Source of the DNA: Chitinophagaceae bacterium
Lineage (GTDB): Bacteria; Bacteroidota; Bacteroidia; Chitinophagales; Chitinophagaceae
Length of the DNA stretch: 64,000 bases
Assembly: GCA_016703625.1 (NCBI GenBank)
Contig: JADJBP010000001.1
Span: forward strand, 558,001 to 622,000
Direction of reading: 5' to 3'
Position numbers and translations under genes: made by a program. The notes beneath the pieces were generated by a model. It did no database searches. It was not told where the DNA came from and saw only the letters and a program-made list of their open reading frames with translations. Positions 27,378-36,910 of the stretch are shown here, one piece after another (positions within the stretch are counted from its first letter, which is position 1; every line of letters starts with the position of its first letter).

Positions 27378-28064
27378 TTATTTAACCTGCAACCTGAAAC
27401 CCACACCATGTATGGTTTCCAAAACAATATTGGGATCGGCCTTAAAATGCTTGCGGAGTTTTGTGATGAACACATCCATACTGCGGCCCAGGAAATAATC
27501 ATCCTTGCCCCAAACATTCAGTAAAACTTCTTCACGCTTTAATACCTTGTTTTCATGTAGTGCAAAAAAACGCAACAGGTCGGATTCTTTTTGTGTGAGG
27601 GTTATGGATTCTGTGCCATTGTAAATTTTTAATTCGTTCACCACAAATTTTAATTTCCCCAGGTAATAGATCTCCTCGGTATCGGCCTGCAGCTTTTTGG
27701 TACGGCGTAAAAAAACCTCCATTCTCAGGATCAGTTCTTCAATGCTGAATGGTTTGGTTAAATAATCATCGGCACCCGACTGGAACCCTTTAACCTTGTC
27801 TTCCTGTAAACTTTTTGCAGTTAAAAATATGATGGGCACCACATCACTCTGCTGCCTTATTTTTTTTGCCAGCGAAAAACCATCCCTTACCGGCATGTTG
27901 ATATCCAGCAGGCATATATCAAATTCTTTTTTTTGAAACTGTTGCCAGGCCACTTCGCCATCGGGGCAATGCGTTACTTCAAAACCGATATCCTGCAGTG
28001 AATCTTTAATAACAAAACCCAGTGACAGGTCATCTTCGGCCAGTAATACTTTTCCTTTTACCAT
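27378..28064 (-). CDS. OmpR-family response regulator
   Basis: 228 residues. Receiver domain: acidic pair in LLAEDDLSLGF, phosphorylated Asp in CLLDINMPVRDG, and the Lys in FLTAKSLQED. The C-terminal winged-helix DNA-binding domain ends VLETIHGVGFRL. It is encoded nine bases downstream of its histidine kinase on the same strand, so they form one operon. The target genes cannot be told from sequence. Confidence 0.93.
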   Translation of the reverse strand: MVKGKVLLAEDDLSLGFVIKDSLQDIGFEVTHCPDGEVAWQQFQKKEFDICLLDINMPVRDGFSLAKKIRQQSDVVPIIFLTAKSLQEDKVKGFQSGADDYLTKPFSIEELILRMEVFLRRTKKLQADTEEIYYLGKLKFVVNELKIYNGTESITLTQKESDLLRFFALHENKVLKREEVLLNVWGKDDYFLGRSMDVFITKLRKHFKADPNIVLETIHGVGFRLQVK

Positions 28065-28073
28065 GTTTTAAAT

Positions 28074-29345
28074 TTAGTTGCGCGGTAATTTTATAGTGAA
28101 TGTGCTTCCCTGCCCGGGTTCACTTTTAACTTCAATTTTGCCGTTATGGGTGTCAATTACTTTTTTTACAAAATTCAAACCCAATCCAAATCCTTTACTG
28201 GTATGCAGTTCACCATCTGTGATCCTGTAAAACCGGTCAAATATTTTCTTCTGGTGTTTAGAAGCAATACCTATGCCATTGTCTTTCACCGAAATGATAA
28301 AATGACTGCCCTCCGTTTTTGTGGTAATATCAATTACCGGGGTTTTGGCATATTTGATGGCATTCTCGATCAGGTTAATAAAGCATAACCGTAAATATGG
28401 TTTATCTGCATTAACAATCGCATCTGTGCCGGCAAAGGTTGTTTTTACCACTGCATTTTTCTGTTCAATTAAAGGCTGGAGGTCATTGATGGACTTTTTG
28501 ATCAGCACATTGACATCAAATTTTTCCTTTTCCAGCGGCAGGTGGCTGCGGTCAGTATAGGCAATTTCAAGCAAACGCTGTACCTGCGATTGCAGGTGCG
28601 ATGTTTGTTCATATATGATACCTGCATAGTTTTTAAGCTTTTCAGGTTTTTCAATGATGTTTTCCTGTTTTAAAACATCAGCGGCAATGGTTATAACTGC
28701 CAGCGGTGTCTTAAATTCATGCGTGAAATTATTTACAAAATCCTTTTGTGTTTCATAATAGAATTTTTGACGGTAGAGATAAAAAATACTGAAACCAAAA
28801 CCGGTAAGCACCAGCAGCAGCAGGCCGCTGGAGGCGATCCAGAAAAGCATTTGTTTTAAAATATACCCGCCGCGGTGCGGAAAATACAAGGCTATGTAGG
28901 AATAATCCCTTTCATAAACCGGCAGTATTTTTTCTTCTTCAGACGGGAAGTAGGAGTCCGGTAAATTGATATATTGTTCCGTGATGTATTTTTTTTCAGA
29001 AGGGTCGTAAATGGCAGCCCGGCAATCGGTGTACACATCAAAATCGGTGAGCTCGGCCTTTAAATTGATCCAGAGTTGTTCGAGGTTGGGGCTGCAGTCG
29101 ATCTTAAATAAATACACATCCGGGTTAATATTTTCAATTATTTTCTGCACATTGTCCGATGCATCATTCACCAGTTCCATATCAGTATACAAACTCCGGA
29201 TGCTTTTTGAAACATTGATATTGAACTGCTTTTCTTCATATAAATACACTTTTTGCAGCCAGAATAACTGGATGGCAATTATAATGGTAACCAGTACCGT
29301 ACTGGTTAATATTACCAACCGCAATGTTTTTGAACGTATTACCAT
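28074..29345 (-). CDS. Membrane sensor histidine kinase
   Basis: 423 residues. Transmembrane segment 1 is about residues 10-30 (LVILTSTVLVTIIIAIQLFWL); a periplasmic sensor region of about 125 residues follows; transmembrane segment 2 is FWIASSGLLLLVLTGFGFSI. The phospho-accepting His is in NNFTHEFKTPLAV. The ATPase motifs are complete: N box NLIENAIKYAKT, G1 KDNGIGIASKH, F box FDRFYR, and G2 GFGLGLNFVKK. The sensed signal is unknown. Partner of the response regulator just downstream. Confidence 0.94.
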   Translation of the reverse strand: MVIRSKTLRLVILTSTVLVTIIIAIQLFWLQKVYLYEEKQFNINVSKSIRSLYTDMELVNDASDNVQKIIENINPDVYLFKIDCSPNLEQLWINLKAELTDFDVYTDCRAAIYDPSEKKYITEQYINLPDSYFPSEEEKILPVYERDYSYIALYFPHRGGYILKQMLFWIASSGLLLLVLTGFGFSIFYLYRQKFYYETQKDFVNNFTHEFKTPLAVITIAADVLKQENIIEKPEKLKNYAGIIYEQTSHLQSQVQRLLEIAYTDRSHLPLEKEKFDVNVLIKKSINDLQPLIEQKNAVVKTTFAGTDAIVNADKPYLRLCFINLIENAIKYAKTPVIDITTKTEGSHFIISVKDNGIGIASKHQKKIFDRFYRITDGELHTSKGFGLGLNFVKKVIDTHNGKIEVKSEPGQGSTFTIKLPRN

Positions 29346-29425
29346 GTTATAAACTGCTGCAAAGGTTTTATGAAAATGAAAAAAGCTGCTGTTAACCTTT
29401 GTTAATCACCGGTTAATCAGCGGTT

Positions 29426-30067
29426 TTATTTCTGCAATTTTATTTTACCCGGGTTTTTTGCCAGGAAATCTTTCCATCCGTTTATTTTTTCCCCGGCACC
29501 GGGTAATGCAGTTCTTTGCTGAAAATAATGGCAAACGGCCACTGCCAATGCATCGGTTGCGTCATAATGTTTTGGATCTTCGGTAAAATGCAGGATCTGC
29601 TGTAACATTTTCATGACCTGTTCTTTGGCTGCATTGCCGTTACCGGTGATGGATTGTTTTACTTTCTTGGGCGAATATTCTGTAACATCCAGTCCGTGCC
29701 GCATGGCTGCAGCAATGGCCACACCCTGGGCCCTGCCCAGTTTGAGCATGCTCTGTACATTTTTTCCAAAGAAGGGAGCTTCAATGGCAAAAGTATCCGG
29801 CTGGTATTTGGTGATCAAACCACTAACGGTATTGAAGATCAGCTGCAGTTTTTTATAGCCGTCTTTAACTTTACCGGGTTGTAAAACACCCATCTCCAGT
29901 AAACTGATTGCAGTACCCTGTACTTTGATCAGCCCATATCCCATGATAATGGTTCCCGGATCGATACCTAAAATAATGCTTGTTTTTTTTGCAAATTGTT
30001 TAAATTTTTCCGGCCCTGCTTCTTCGCTTTTGAAGCTACAAAGCATTAATAATAATTGAACTAACAT
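29426..30067 (-). CDS. ruvC: Holliday junction resolvase RuvC
   Basis: Cleaves Holliday junctions in recombination repair. The catalytic acids are present: Asp in LGIDPGTIIMGYG, Glu in FAIEAPFFG, and the pair in DATDALAVAVCH. At 213 residues it carries about 30 extra N-terminal residues before the usual start; the in-frame ATG at 30046-30048 is also possible and no ATG lies nearer the core. The 5' end is only six bases from the divergent membrane protein gene, so the promoters must overlap the coding ends. Confidence 0.92.
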   Translation of the reverse strand: MLVQLLLMLCSFKSEEAGPEKFKQFAKKTSIILGIDPGTIIMGYGLIKVQGTAISLLEMGVLQPGKVKDGYKKLQLIFNTVSGLITKYQPDTFAIEAPFFGKNVQSMLKLGRAQGVAIAAAMRHGLDVTEYSPKKVKQSITGNGNAAKEQVMKMLQQILHFTEDPKHYDATDALAVAVCHYFQQRTALPGAGEKINGWKDFLAKNPGKIKLQK

Positions 30068-30073
30068 TGCGTA

Positions 30074-31057
30074 TTGAACAAAAGTATCAAAATATTAATC
30101 AAATGGGTTGTTGGCCCCCTGCTGGCTGCCTGGTTATTTTATTCTTTATACCTGCAGGTAAAGGCACAGCCGGATATTGAAAGTTCCATAGCACTTATAA
30201 AAGGTATGCCTTTTGGAGAAAGTGGCTGGAAGTTTTGGCTGGTTATGCTGTTTGTTTTTGTAAACTGGGGTATGGAAGCCCGTAAATGGCAATTGCTGAT
30301 GCAGGCCATACAACCGATAAATTTTATTACCGCATTTAAATCTGTTTTATGTGGTGTAACATTTTCTCTTAATACGCCCAACCGGATCGGCGAATATGGC
30401 GGGCGCATTCTTTTTGTAAATGAAGGCAACCGCATCAAAGCCATTACACTTTCCATTGCAGGCGGTATGGCGCAGTTAATTATTACCATGTTGATGGGCT
30501 GCTTTGGCCTGGCTTACCTGTTACTTACCAGGGATGCATTTGGTTCCATTATGGGCATATCTACTTTTTGGATCTCCATTTTTTTGTATGGCAGTATTTT
30601 CGGCACCATCCTTTTTATTTTTTTCTTTTTCAGGCTTCGCTGGATTATTTATTTGTTGAACAAATTGCCATATGCAGACAGGTTTTCGAAGTACATTAAC
30701 GTTTTAGAAACATTTGATGCGAAAATTTTGTTAAGGTTACTCTCAATTTCCTTCTTCAGGTATGTAGTTTTCGTTTTACAATACATCTTTATGCTTCAAT
30801 TGCTTCAGGTAGAGCAGAATATGTGGACAGGTTTTTGGATGATAACAGTTATGTTCTGGATAATGGCCATCATTCCGTCGTTTGCCATTGCAGAACTGGG
30901 AATAAGAGGTACCGTTGCAAAAACGTTGTTTGCATACAGCACTAATACCATCGGGATCCTGACAGCAACTTTTGGTATCTGGTTCATAAACCTTTTTATT
31001 CCTGCATTTATCGGGAGTTTATTAATTTTAGGGATTAAAATAAAGAAAGAAAAATGA
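30074..31057 (+). CDS. Lysylphosphatidylglycerol synthase TM-region (UPF0104)-like membrane protein
   Basis: 327 residues with about eight transmembrane helices. The family hallmarks are TPNRIGEYGGRI after helix 3 and IIPSFAIAELGIRGTVAK near helix 7. These proteins flip or transfer lipids, but this one lacks the soluble synthase domain, so its substrate is unknown. The start codon is TTG at 30074, the only candidate before MNKSIKILIKW. Its stop overlaps the start of the DUF3108 gene (ATGA at 31054). Confidence 0.83.
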   Translation: MNKSIKILIKWVVGPLLAAWLFYSLYLQVKAQPDIESSIALIKGMPFGESGWKFWLVMLFVFVNWGMEARKWQLLMQAIQPINFITAFKSVLCGVTFSLNTPNRIGEYGGRILFVNEGNRIKAITLSIAGGMAQLIITMLMGCFGLAYLLLTRDAFGSIMGISTFWISIFLYGSIFGTILFIFFFFRLRWIIYLLNKLPYADRFSKYINVLETFDAKILLRLLSISFFRYVVFVLQYIFMLQLLQVEQNMWTGFWMITVMFWIMAIIPSFAIAELGIRGTVAKTLFAYSTNTIGILTATFGIWFINLFIPAFIGSLLILGIKIKKEK

Positions 31058-31854
31058 TCAGTTACTTTAAAATGGTTTTATTGTTGTTGGTTTTTTGCAG
31101 TTTTGGTTTTACCACAAACGTGCAGGATACCTGTACTGTAAGGAATAAAGCTTTTAAAGCCGATGAAGAAGTGAAGATGAAGGTCTTTTACAGCACCCTG
31201 GGTGTGTATGTAGGTGCCGGCGAAGCTGTATTTAGTTCTTCACTGGAACGCTTTAATGGTAAACCGGTTTATCACTTTGTGGGTGTTGGTTCCACCTATT
31301 CGTTCTTCGATAACTTTTTTAAGGTTAGGGATAAATATGAAAGTTATGTAGATACTACAAGCCTGCTGCCTTATAAATTTGTACGCAATGTGGATGAAGG
31401 CGGGTATAAAAAATACGACAATGTAACGTTTAACCACAGTTCCAAAACTGCAGTGAGTACCAATGGCGTTTATCCCGTCAGTAATTGTATCCAGGATGTG
31501 GTAAGCATGATCTACTATGCCAGGAACATTGATTTCAGCAAATACAAATTGAATGACAAGATCCCATTTGATATGTTCCTGGATGATGAGATCTTTCACA
31601 TGTATATCCGGTATATGGGTAAAGAAGTCATTAAAACACGTTTCGGAAAATTCAATGCCATTAAAATCAAACCGCTTTTGCTAAAAGGAACCATTTTTGA
31701 AGGTGGTGAAAAAATGACCGCCTGGCTGAGTGATGACCCCAATCATGTATTATTAAGGGCAGAAAGCCCGATTGCAGTTGGCAGCATTAAAGTGGATATG
31801 ATGAGCTATAAAAACCTGAGGCATCCTTTGTCTTCTTTAATAAAGACCAGGTAA
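31054..31854 (+). CDS. DUF3108 domain protein, exported
   Basis: 266 residues with a signal peptide (MVLLLLVFCSFGF). The DUF3108 domain covers most of the mature part (FYSTLGVYVGAGEAVFSSS, RFGKFNAIKIKPLLLKGTIFEGG, MTAWLSDDPNHVLLR). Family members are periplasmic beta-rich proteins of unknown function. It overlaps the preceding membrane protein gene by four bases, so the two likely act in the same process, possibly lipid transport; that is inference. Confidence 0.85.
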   Translation: MISYFKMVLLLLVFCSFGFTTNVQDTCTVRNKAFKADEEVKMKVFYSTLGVYVGAGEAVFSSSLERFNGKPVYHFVGVGSTYSFFDNFFKVRDKYESYVDTTSLLPYKFVRNVDEGGYKKYDNVTFNHSSKTAVSTNGVYPVSNCIQDVVSMIYYARNIDFSKYKLNDKIPFDMFLDDEIFHMYIRYMGKEVIKTRFGKFNAIKIKPLLLKGTIFEGGEKMTAWLSDDPNHVLLRAESPIAVGSIKVDMMSYKNLRHPLSSLIKTR

Positions 31855-31868
31855 TGGTATTGTCCACA

Positions 31869-32747
31869 CTACTGCAGATCACTGAGTTTAAAGGTTTCCT
31901 TAACCCGCACCCCTTTTTCTGTCATTTGCAAACTGCAGCATTCGATCAACCGGTCATGCTCAAAAAATAAAACATAATCCTTTTGCTGTGCTTCGGTAAG
32001 GAACAATTTTTTTTCCTGTAATGTGGTCAGCGGGAACATATCATAAGCCATTACATATGGTAACGGGATATGGGCAGCTGACGGTAATAGATCGGCCATG
32101 AACACAATGGTTCTTCCCTTGTAATTTATTTTAGGCAGCATCATGGCTTCAGTATGGCCGCTTACGGTGTAAAAACTAAAGTGAGTCATGAGTCGTGAGT
32201 CGTGAGTTGTGAGCTGGCCACTAACGGCTGACTGTTCACCACTCAAGGTTAAAAATTTCAATTGCCCGCTTTCCTGTATCGGCAGGATATTCTCTTTTAA
32301 AAAACTGGCCTTTTCCCGGTCATTGGGAACTGTAGCCCATTTCCAGTGATCTTCATTACTCCAGTAAGTTGCATTTTTAAACGCAGGAACCAGTTTGTCT
32401 CCAGCTCTTACAATACTTCCACCACAATGGTCAAAATGCAGGTGCGTTAAAAAAACATCGGTAATATCATCCCTGGTAAAACCATGTTGTGCTAATGAAT
32501 TTTCCAGTGTATCATTGCCATGTAAATAATAATGGCCAAAGAATTTGGCATCCTGCTTATCACCCATGCCGTTATCAACCAGGATCAATTTGCCTTCATC
32601 TTCTATCAATAAGCAGCGAAGTGCCCAGCTGCACATATTGTTTTCGTCGGCAGGATTCAGTTTGTTCCACATACTTTTGGGTACCACTCCAAACATGGCA
32701 CCGCCATCCAGTTTAAAATACCCGGTGTTGATGGTATATACATTCAT
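31869..32747 (-). CDS. MBL-fold metallohydrolase with a repeat-encoded insertion
   Basis: 292 residues. The zinc motif is THLHFDHCGG (H-x-H-x-D-H); the other ligands are in SGHTEAMM and FMADLLPSAAHIP. About 21 residues just before the third motif (SGEQSAVSGQLTTHDSRLM) are encoded by a TGAGTCG-type simple repeat at 32181-32250. The insertion preserves the frame and probably forms a surface loop. It resembles quorum-quenching or glyoxalase-II-like MBL proteins, but substrate is unknown. Encoded just after the MFS gene on the same strand. Confidence 0.85.
   Translation of the reverse strand: MNVYTINTGYFKLDGGAMFGVVPKSMWNKLNPADENNMCSWALRCLLIEDEGKLILVDNGMGDKQDAKFFGHYYLHGNDTLENSLAQHGFTRDDITDVFLTHLHFDHCGGSIVRAGDKLVPAFKNATYWSNEDHWKWATVPNDREKASFLKENILPIQESGQLKFLTLSGEQSAVSGQLTTHDSRLMTHFSFYTVSGHTEAMMLPKINYKGRTIVFMADLLPSAAHIPLPYVMAYDMFPLTTLQEKKLFLTEAQQKDYVLFFEHDRLIECCSLQMTEKGVRVKETFKLSDLQ
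32181..32250. repeat. TGAGTCG tandem repeat inside an MBL gene
   Basis: Four imperfect copies of a seven- to eight-base unit (GTGAGTCG, variants GTGAGTCA and GTGAGTTG) at 32181-32214, followed by more degenerate sequence. It lies in frame in the MBL hydrolase gene and is translated. Confidence 0.7.
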
Positions 32748-32750
32748 AGT

Positions 32751-34037
32751 TTATAAAGTTATAGTTTCTTTTTTTTGTGCCCGGTTGGTCAGTATTAAAA
32801 AGAACAGTCCCAGTACAAAAAATATAACCAGTACCAGGATAGAATTACGCATATTGTGTGTAAGTCCTTCAATAATACCAAAGCTGAACAGACCGATCAC
32901 AATGGCGATCTTTTCCGTAACATCATAAAAACTGAAAAATGATGCGGTGTCTTTAGTTTCCGGCATCAACTTGCTGTATGTTGAGCGGCTGAGCGATTGT
33001 ATTCCTCCCATCACCAGCCCAACCAATGATGCAATGATATAAAAATGCACTTCGGTTTGCATAAAATACCCGGCAATGCAAACAGCTATCCACAAACACA
33101 CGGTTAATGAGAGTACTTTAATGTTTCCAAACAAAGCAGACAAGCGGCTCATGCCTATCGCTCCGCCAATCGCTACGATCTGAATAATTACTGCTGTGAT
33201 GATCAGTTTGGTATTCTCCAGTTTTAATTCTTTGATACCAAAATCAATGGCTACCAGCATGACGGTTTGTACACCCATGGAATAAAAAAAGAAAGCGGTT
33301 AAATATCGTTTCAGCTCTTTCATATGCTTAACCTGGTTCCACACTTTCTGTAATTCGTGAAATCCGTTTACCAGGGCGTGTTTTTTTGTTTTCCGTTCAC
33401 TTGCCGGACTGCCGGGTAATCTTGAAAATGTGACCTGTGCAAAACTTACCCACCATAAGCCCACCAGCAAAAAGGTAATGGTCAAAGCCAGTTTTTCATC
33501 ATTCAACAGTACAACCAGTCCAAAACCGATCATCTGCATGATCACGCTGCCGATATACCCAAAGCTATATCCCCTGGCGCTGATGCGGTCCCTGTCCTTC
33601 TCAGCAGCAATTTCGGGCAGGTAAGAATTATAAAACACCTGGCTGCCGTAAAAACCGATACCGGCAAACATAAAACACATAAGGCCAAGGGTTACATGGT
33701 TTTCATCAAAGAAAAACAAGAGGCAACAACTGAGTGCACCCATATAACAGAAAAAGCGCATAAAATTTTTCTTGTTGCCTTTATAATCTGCGATGGATGA
33801 CAGGATGGGCGAAAGGAAAGCTATGATCAAAAAGCCGGAAGCCAGTACATAATTCTTAAGTTCTGTATTTACATAATGCCTGCCCAAAAAACGTATGCCA
33901 TCCGGGAATTTGGTAGTGCTGGTAACAAATCCATAATAGGACCGGAATAATGTACTGCGGATCACCAGGTTTTACAACCAATTGGCCCAGTAGTACATCG
34001 CCCATTCATTGATAACGTTTTTGGAAGCAGTTTGCAT
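32751..34037 (-). CDS. MFS transporter, UMF1-like, with a premature stop near the N-terminus
   Basis: Twelve-helix major facilitator. The reading frame from the ATG at 34035-34037 reads MQTASKNVINEWAMYWANWL and then TAA at 33972-33974, after which the same frame continues as NLVIRSTLFRSYYGFV. Relatives have WAMYDWANSxYNLVI here, so the stop replaces a Tyr codon (TAC to TAA) and one Asp codon is missing. The rest is complete to 32751 (for example GARGYS-like RISARGYSFGYIGS and GGIQSLSRSTYSKL). Either a few base errors or an early inactivating mutation. Four bases separate it from the MBL gene. Confidence 0.8.
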
Positions 34038-34087
34038 GGTTTAATATTAAGGAAGAATGAAAATAGTAAATATCATGCTAATTGCTG

Positions 34088-34122
34088 TAAAAAAACAACC
34101 CCTGCCTTTTATTGCAGGGGTT
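34088..34122 (-). terminator. Rho-independent terminator after the small lipoprotein gene
   Basis: AACCCCTGC (34097-34105) pairs perfectly with GCAGGGGTT (34114-34122); on the minus strand it is followed by a seven-T run (the A run starting at 34088). Confidence 0.88.
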
Positions 34123-34155
34123 CCGGGATAGTAAGTATAAGCAGTTAGCCTGGCC

Positions 34156-34578
34156 TTATTTATTTGCTTCCGACAAAGGCCTGGCGTATCCCAGGTTTTT
34201 AAATGGCACTAATTTATCATTGGTCAACTGAATGGTAACCGGGGCTTTATTAAATACACTTTCGGAAATGAATGCTCCGAATAATAAAAAATTGGATTCA
34301 TAGCCTTCGGTGATCTTGGTGGCATCTACCACAAAATTCAGGTTAAAGGTATCCTTATTTTTTACAAGCTGAACAGTTGAGTTGATACTGTCCTGGAAAT
34401 ATTCCTGTTCCTTTAAATAGTCAGCTAATTTTTTTGCAAGTGCTTCGTCAACACCCTCGCCCTTATAATATACATTGTGTTTGCTGTCTAATTTGTATTC
34501 TTTGCCATAATCGGTGTTACAGCCCGTTATGGTAAGTGCAAAAATGACAACAGCCGGCAATAGTTTAAACAATTTCAT
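34156..34578 (-). CDS. Small predicted lipoprotein, unknown function
   Basis: 140 residues with a clear lipoprotein signal (LPAVVIFALTITGC, Cys at about residue 20). The mature part has no motif I recognise; it is mixed alpha/beta in character with GEGVDEALAKKLADYLKEQ and FLLFGAFISESVF. Followed by its own terminator. Confidence 0.7.
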   Translation of the reverse strand: MKLFKLLPAVVIFALTITGCNTDYGKEYKLDSKHNVYYKGEGVDEALAKKLADYLKEQEYFQDSINSTVQLVKNKDTFNLNFVVDATKITEGYESNFLLFGAFISESVFNKAPVTIQLTNDKLVPFKNLGYARPLSEANK

Positions 34579-34652
34579 ATCAAAAGTTTTGAATTATAAA
34601 GTACATAATTAGGCAAAGGGTAAATCTTTTCAAATACCCTGTGTTGGGTATT

Positions 34653-35447
34653 TTAATGTTTCAGGTTGCCGGTATACATTAAAATGAGCAGTACAATGCC
34701 CAGTACGATCCTGTAATAGCCCCAAACTTTAAAGCCGTGCTTTTTTAAAAAACCAATAAAGAATTTAATGGCCAGCAGGGCAACAATAAAAGCAACGGCA
34801 TTGCCAATGGCCAGTTGATTTATTTCGTTTTGAGTAAAACCGCCGTGATCCTGGAAATATTTCAGCAGTTTATAAACGGTGGCTGCCAGCATGGTGGGTA
34901 CGGCCAGGAAGAATGAAAATTCGGCTGCAGCGCTGCGGGTAAGCTTTTGCTGCATACCGCCAATGATGGATGCAGCGCTCCTGCTGATACCGGGTATCAT
35001 GGCGATGCACTGCCAGGTGCCAATGATGATGGCATTTAAAAATGAAACATCTTCTTCCTTTTCAATTTTCGGATTTTTAAAAACATTATCTATAAACAGT
35101 AATATGAAACCACCGGCCAGGAGTGAGATGGCAACAGTTAAGGTACTTTCCAGCATGGCATCGATCCTGTCTGAAAATAAATATCCCAGCAACAGTGCCG
35201 GTATAACACCCACAGCAATTTTTGCATAAAACTGCCAGTTTTTGAAATTGAAGAATTTCTTCCAGTACAGCACAACCACAGCGAGTATGGCTCCCAGTTG
35301 AATGGCAACCGTAAAAACCTTGGTAAAATCATCATCGCTTATATCCAGCATTTTTTCTGCTATGATCATATGCCCGGTAGAAGAAATGGGGATATATTCC
35401 GTAATTCCTTCTACAATACCCACAATGATACTTTCAACGGTAGTCAT
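34653..35447 (-). CDS. uppP: Undecaprenyl-diphosphatase
   Basis: Recycles undecaprenyl diphosphate, the carrier for cell-wall and O-antigen units. 264 residues, eight predicted helices. Family motifs: GIVEGITEYIPISSTGHMII at the N-terminus and PGISRSAASIIGGMQ in the middle. It is followed downstream by the small lipoprotein; the DUF3098 and ftsX genes lie upstream on the same strand, a typical Bacteroidota order. Confidence 0.95.
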   Translation of the reverse strand: MTTVESIIVGIVEGITEYIPISSTGHMIIAEKMLDISDDDFTKVFTVAIQLGAILAVVVLYWKKFFNFKNWQFYAKIAVGVIPALLLGYLFSDRIDAMLESTLTVAISLLAGGFILLFIDNVFKNPKIEKEEDVSFLNAIIIGTWQCIAMIPGISRSAASIIGGMQQKLTRSAAAEFSFFLAVPTMLAATVYKLLKYFQDHGGFTQNEINQLAIGNAVAFIVALLAIKFFIGFLKKHGFKVWGYYRIVLGIVLLILMYTGNLKH

Positions 35448-35516
35448 GTCAATGGTTTAAAATAAAAAAAGCGAAGGTAAAAACTCCGCTGGTAAATAAT
35501 TTATACATGATGGTCT

Positions 35517-35784
35517 TTAATTGGCTTTCGATTTTTTCATGATGGCAAATATCTCTATGATAAAACCAGCAATGATCAGCATGGGTGCAATGGTAATACG
35601 GGTGGTGCTGTACACATCTTTTTCATTAAAAACATTCGGGTCGCTGCTTTTGCCTCCGGCCATTAAAAAAAAGCCCAGGGCAAGTACGGCCAGGCCAATA
35701 AGCATCCACATATAGTTTTCTTTTCCAAATAAGGGGTTGGCAGCAGTACCGGCAGGCTTAATTTGTTTTTTTTTCGTTGCTCAT
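35517..35784 (-). CDS. DUF3098 small membrane protein (frameshifted near the start)
   Basis: 88 residues after correction. The protein starts MSNEKKQIKPAG; a nine-base T run on the plus strand (35766-35774) has one base too many, which creates an early stop. Two transmembrane segments follow (WMLIGLAVLALGFFLMAGG and TIAPMLIIAGFIIEIFAIM), typical of DUF3098. The gene sits between ftsX and uppP, as in many Bacteroidota, suggesting an envelope or division-linked role that is not established. Confidence 0.85.
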
Positions 35785-35807
35785 TGTATGTTAGTTGAAG
35801 CTGCAAT

Positions 35808-36686
35808 TTAATATAAATCATCCAATTTCATACGCAGGTATTTAATTACATAACGATGGGTACTGAACAGGGAGATGCTGATACCCAGAACAACGATGGC
35901 TAAAAACAACAGGATCATAGTTGTATTATCGTGTAAAACTTTAAAACTTGGCGCCAGCGACTCTATCAAAATCACGGTAAACCATACTGCCGCTATGGCA
36001 ATACCCGAAGAGATCAACCCGTTTATTACCGCCCTTATGTTTATAGGTTTAGCAATAAACCAGCGGGTGGCACCAACCATTTGCATGGTCTTAATCAGGA
36101 AACGGTTACTGTACATAGCCAGCCTGATGGTATTATCAATGGAGAAAACCACTAAAATGGTTAATATAACGGCAGCGATCAAAAATATAATGGCCGCAGT
36201 TTTTACAAATTTACTTACCTGTGAAATGGTTTCTGTAGGAAACTGAAATTCCTTGATGAGCCCCGGGAACCGGGTTAGCAGATCTATGGACAAAGCATCC
36301 AGGCTGTCTTTCTGTACATAGTCGGCCCTGATGTAAAAGTCAATGCTTTCCGGTAAAGGATTTTCATCGAGGAATTTTTTCCAGGTGGTATCATTGTCTT
36401 TATTCCATTGCTGAATGGCCATTTCCTTGGTCACATACTGAACGTCTTTTGCATAGGGAATGGCAGTGATATAATTTTTGAGACTGTCGATCTTCTTGAC
36501 CTGGGCATTGGGGTTAAGCCAGGCATGTACCTGGATGTTTTCCTTTACATAATCCCCGGTTTTACGGAGGTTTAAAAAGAACCAGCCTACAATACCGAAT
36601 AAAAATAAGACCAGGGATACACCAATGATGGCATAGGCATAGGTAGGTTTACCCCGTTTACTGCTTGCTTTACCGAATTGAGCCAT
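35808..36686 (-). CDS. ftsX: Cell division protein FtsX
   Basis: 292 residues. An N-terminal helix (YAIIGVSLVLFLFGIVGWFF) is followed by an extracellular domain of about 130 residues and three more membrane helices with the permease signature (TIRLAMYSNRFLIKTMQMVGATRWFI). With FtsE, an ATPase not encoded here, it regulates peptidoglycan hydrolases at the septum. Start of the DUF3098-uppP run on this strand. Confidence 0.93.
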   Translation of the reverse strand: MAQFGKASSKRGKPTYAYAIIGVSLVLFLFGIVGWFFLNLRKTGDYVKENIQVHAWLNPNAQVKKIDSLKNYITAIPYAKDVQYVTKEMAIQQWNKDNDTTWKKFLDENPLPESIDFYIRADYVQKDSLDALSIDLLTRFPGLIKEFQFPTETISQVSKFVKTAAIIFLIAAVILTILVVFSIDNTIRLAMYSNRFLIKTMQMVGATRWFIAKPINIRAVINGLISSGIAIAAVWFTVILIESLAPSFKVLHDNTTMILLFLAIVVLGISISLFSTHRYVIKYLRMKLDDLY

Positions 36687-36910
36687 AATAAATTATTGTT
36701 TGGGCGTTGGTACGCATTCATTTTTCAAATGAGGCAAAAATAAAGGATTTTACCTGCTTTGCCTTATTTTTGCTGTCTTCAAAACGGTTGCCTGCCCGAT
36801 TTATTTTTATAAAAGTATTTGTTGATTGCTGACAGAGGGTTAAATAACTTTTCTTTCACAGTTTTGGCACGGCATTTAAAGGAGTTTAGTAAAATAATAT
36901 TCAGTAACAG

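Noticed and set aside
32181..32214. Possible CRISPR-like or phage att repeat (TGAGTCG units)
   Set aside because: Units are seven to eight bases with no spacers, and the stretch lies within a coding frame; it is a simple tandem repeat.
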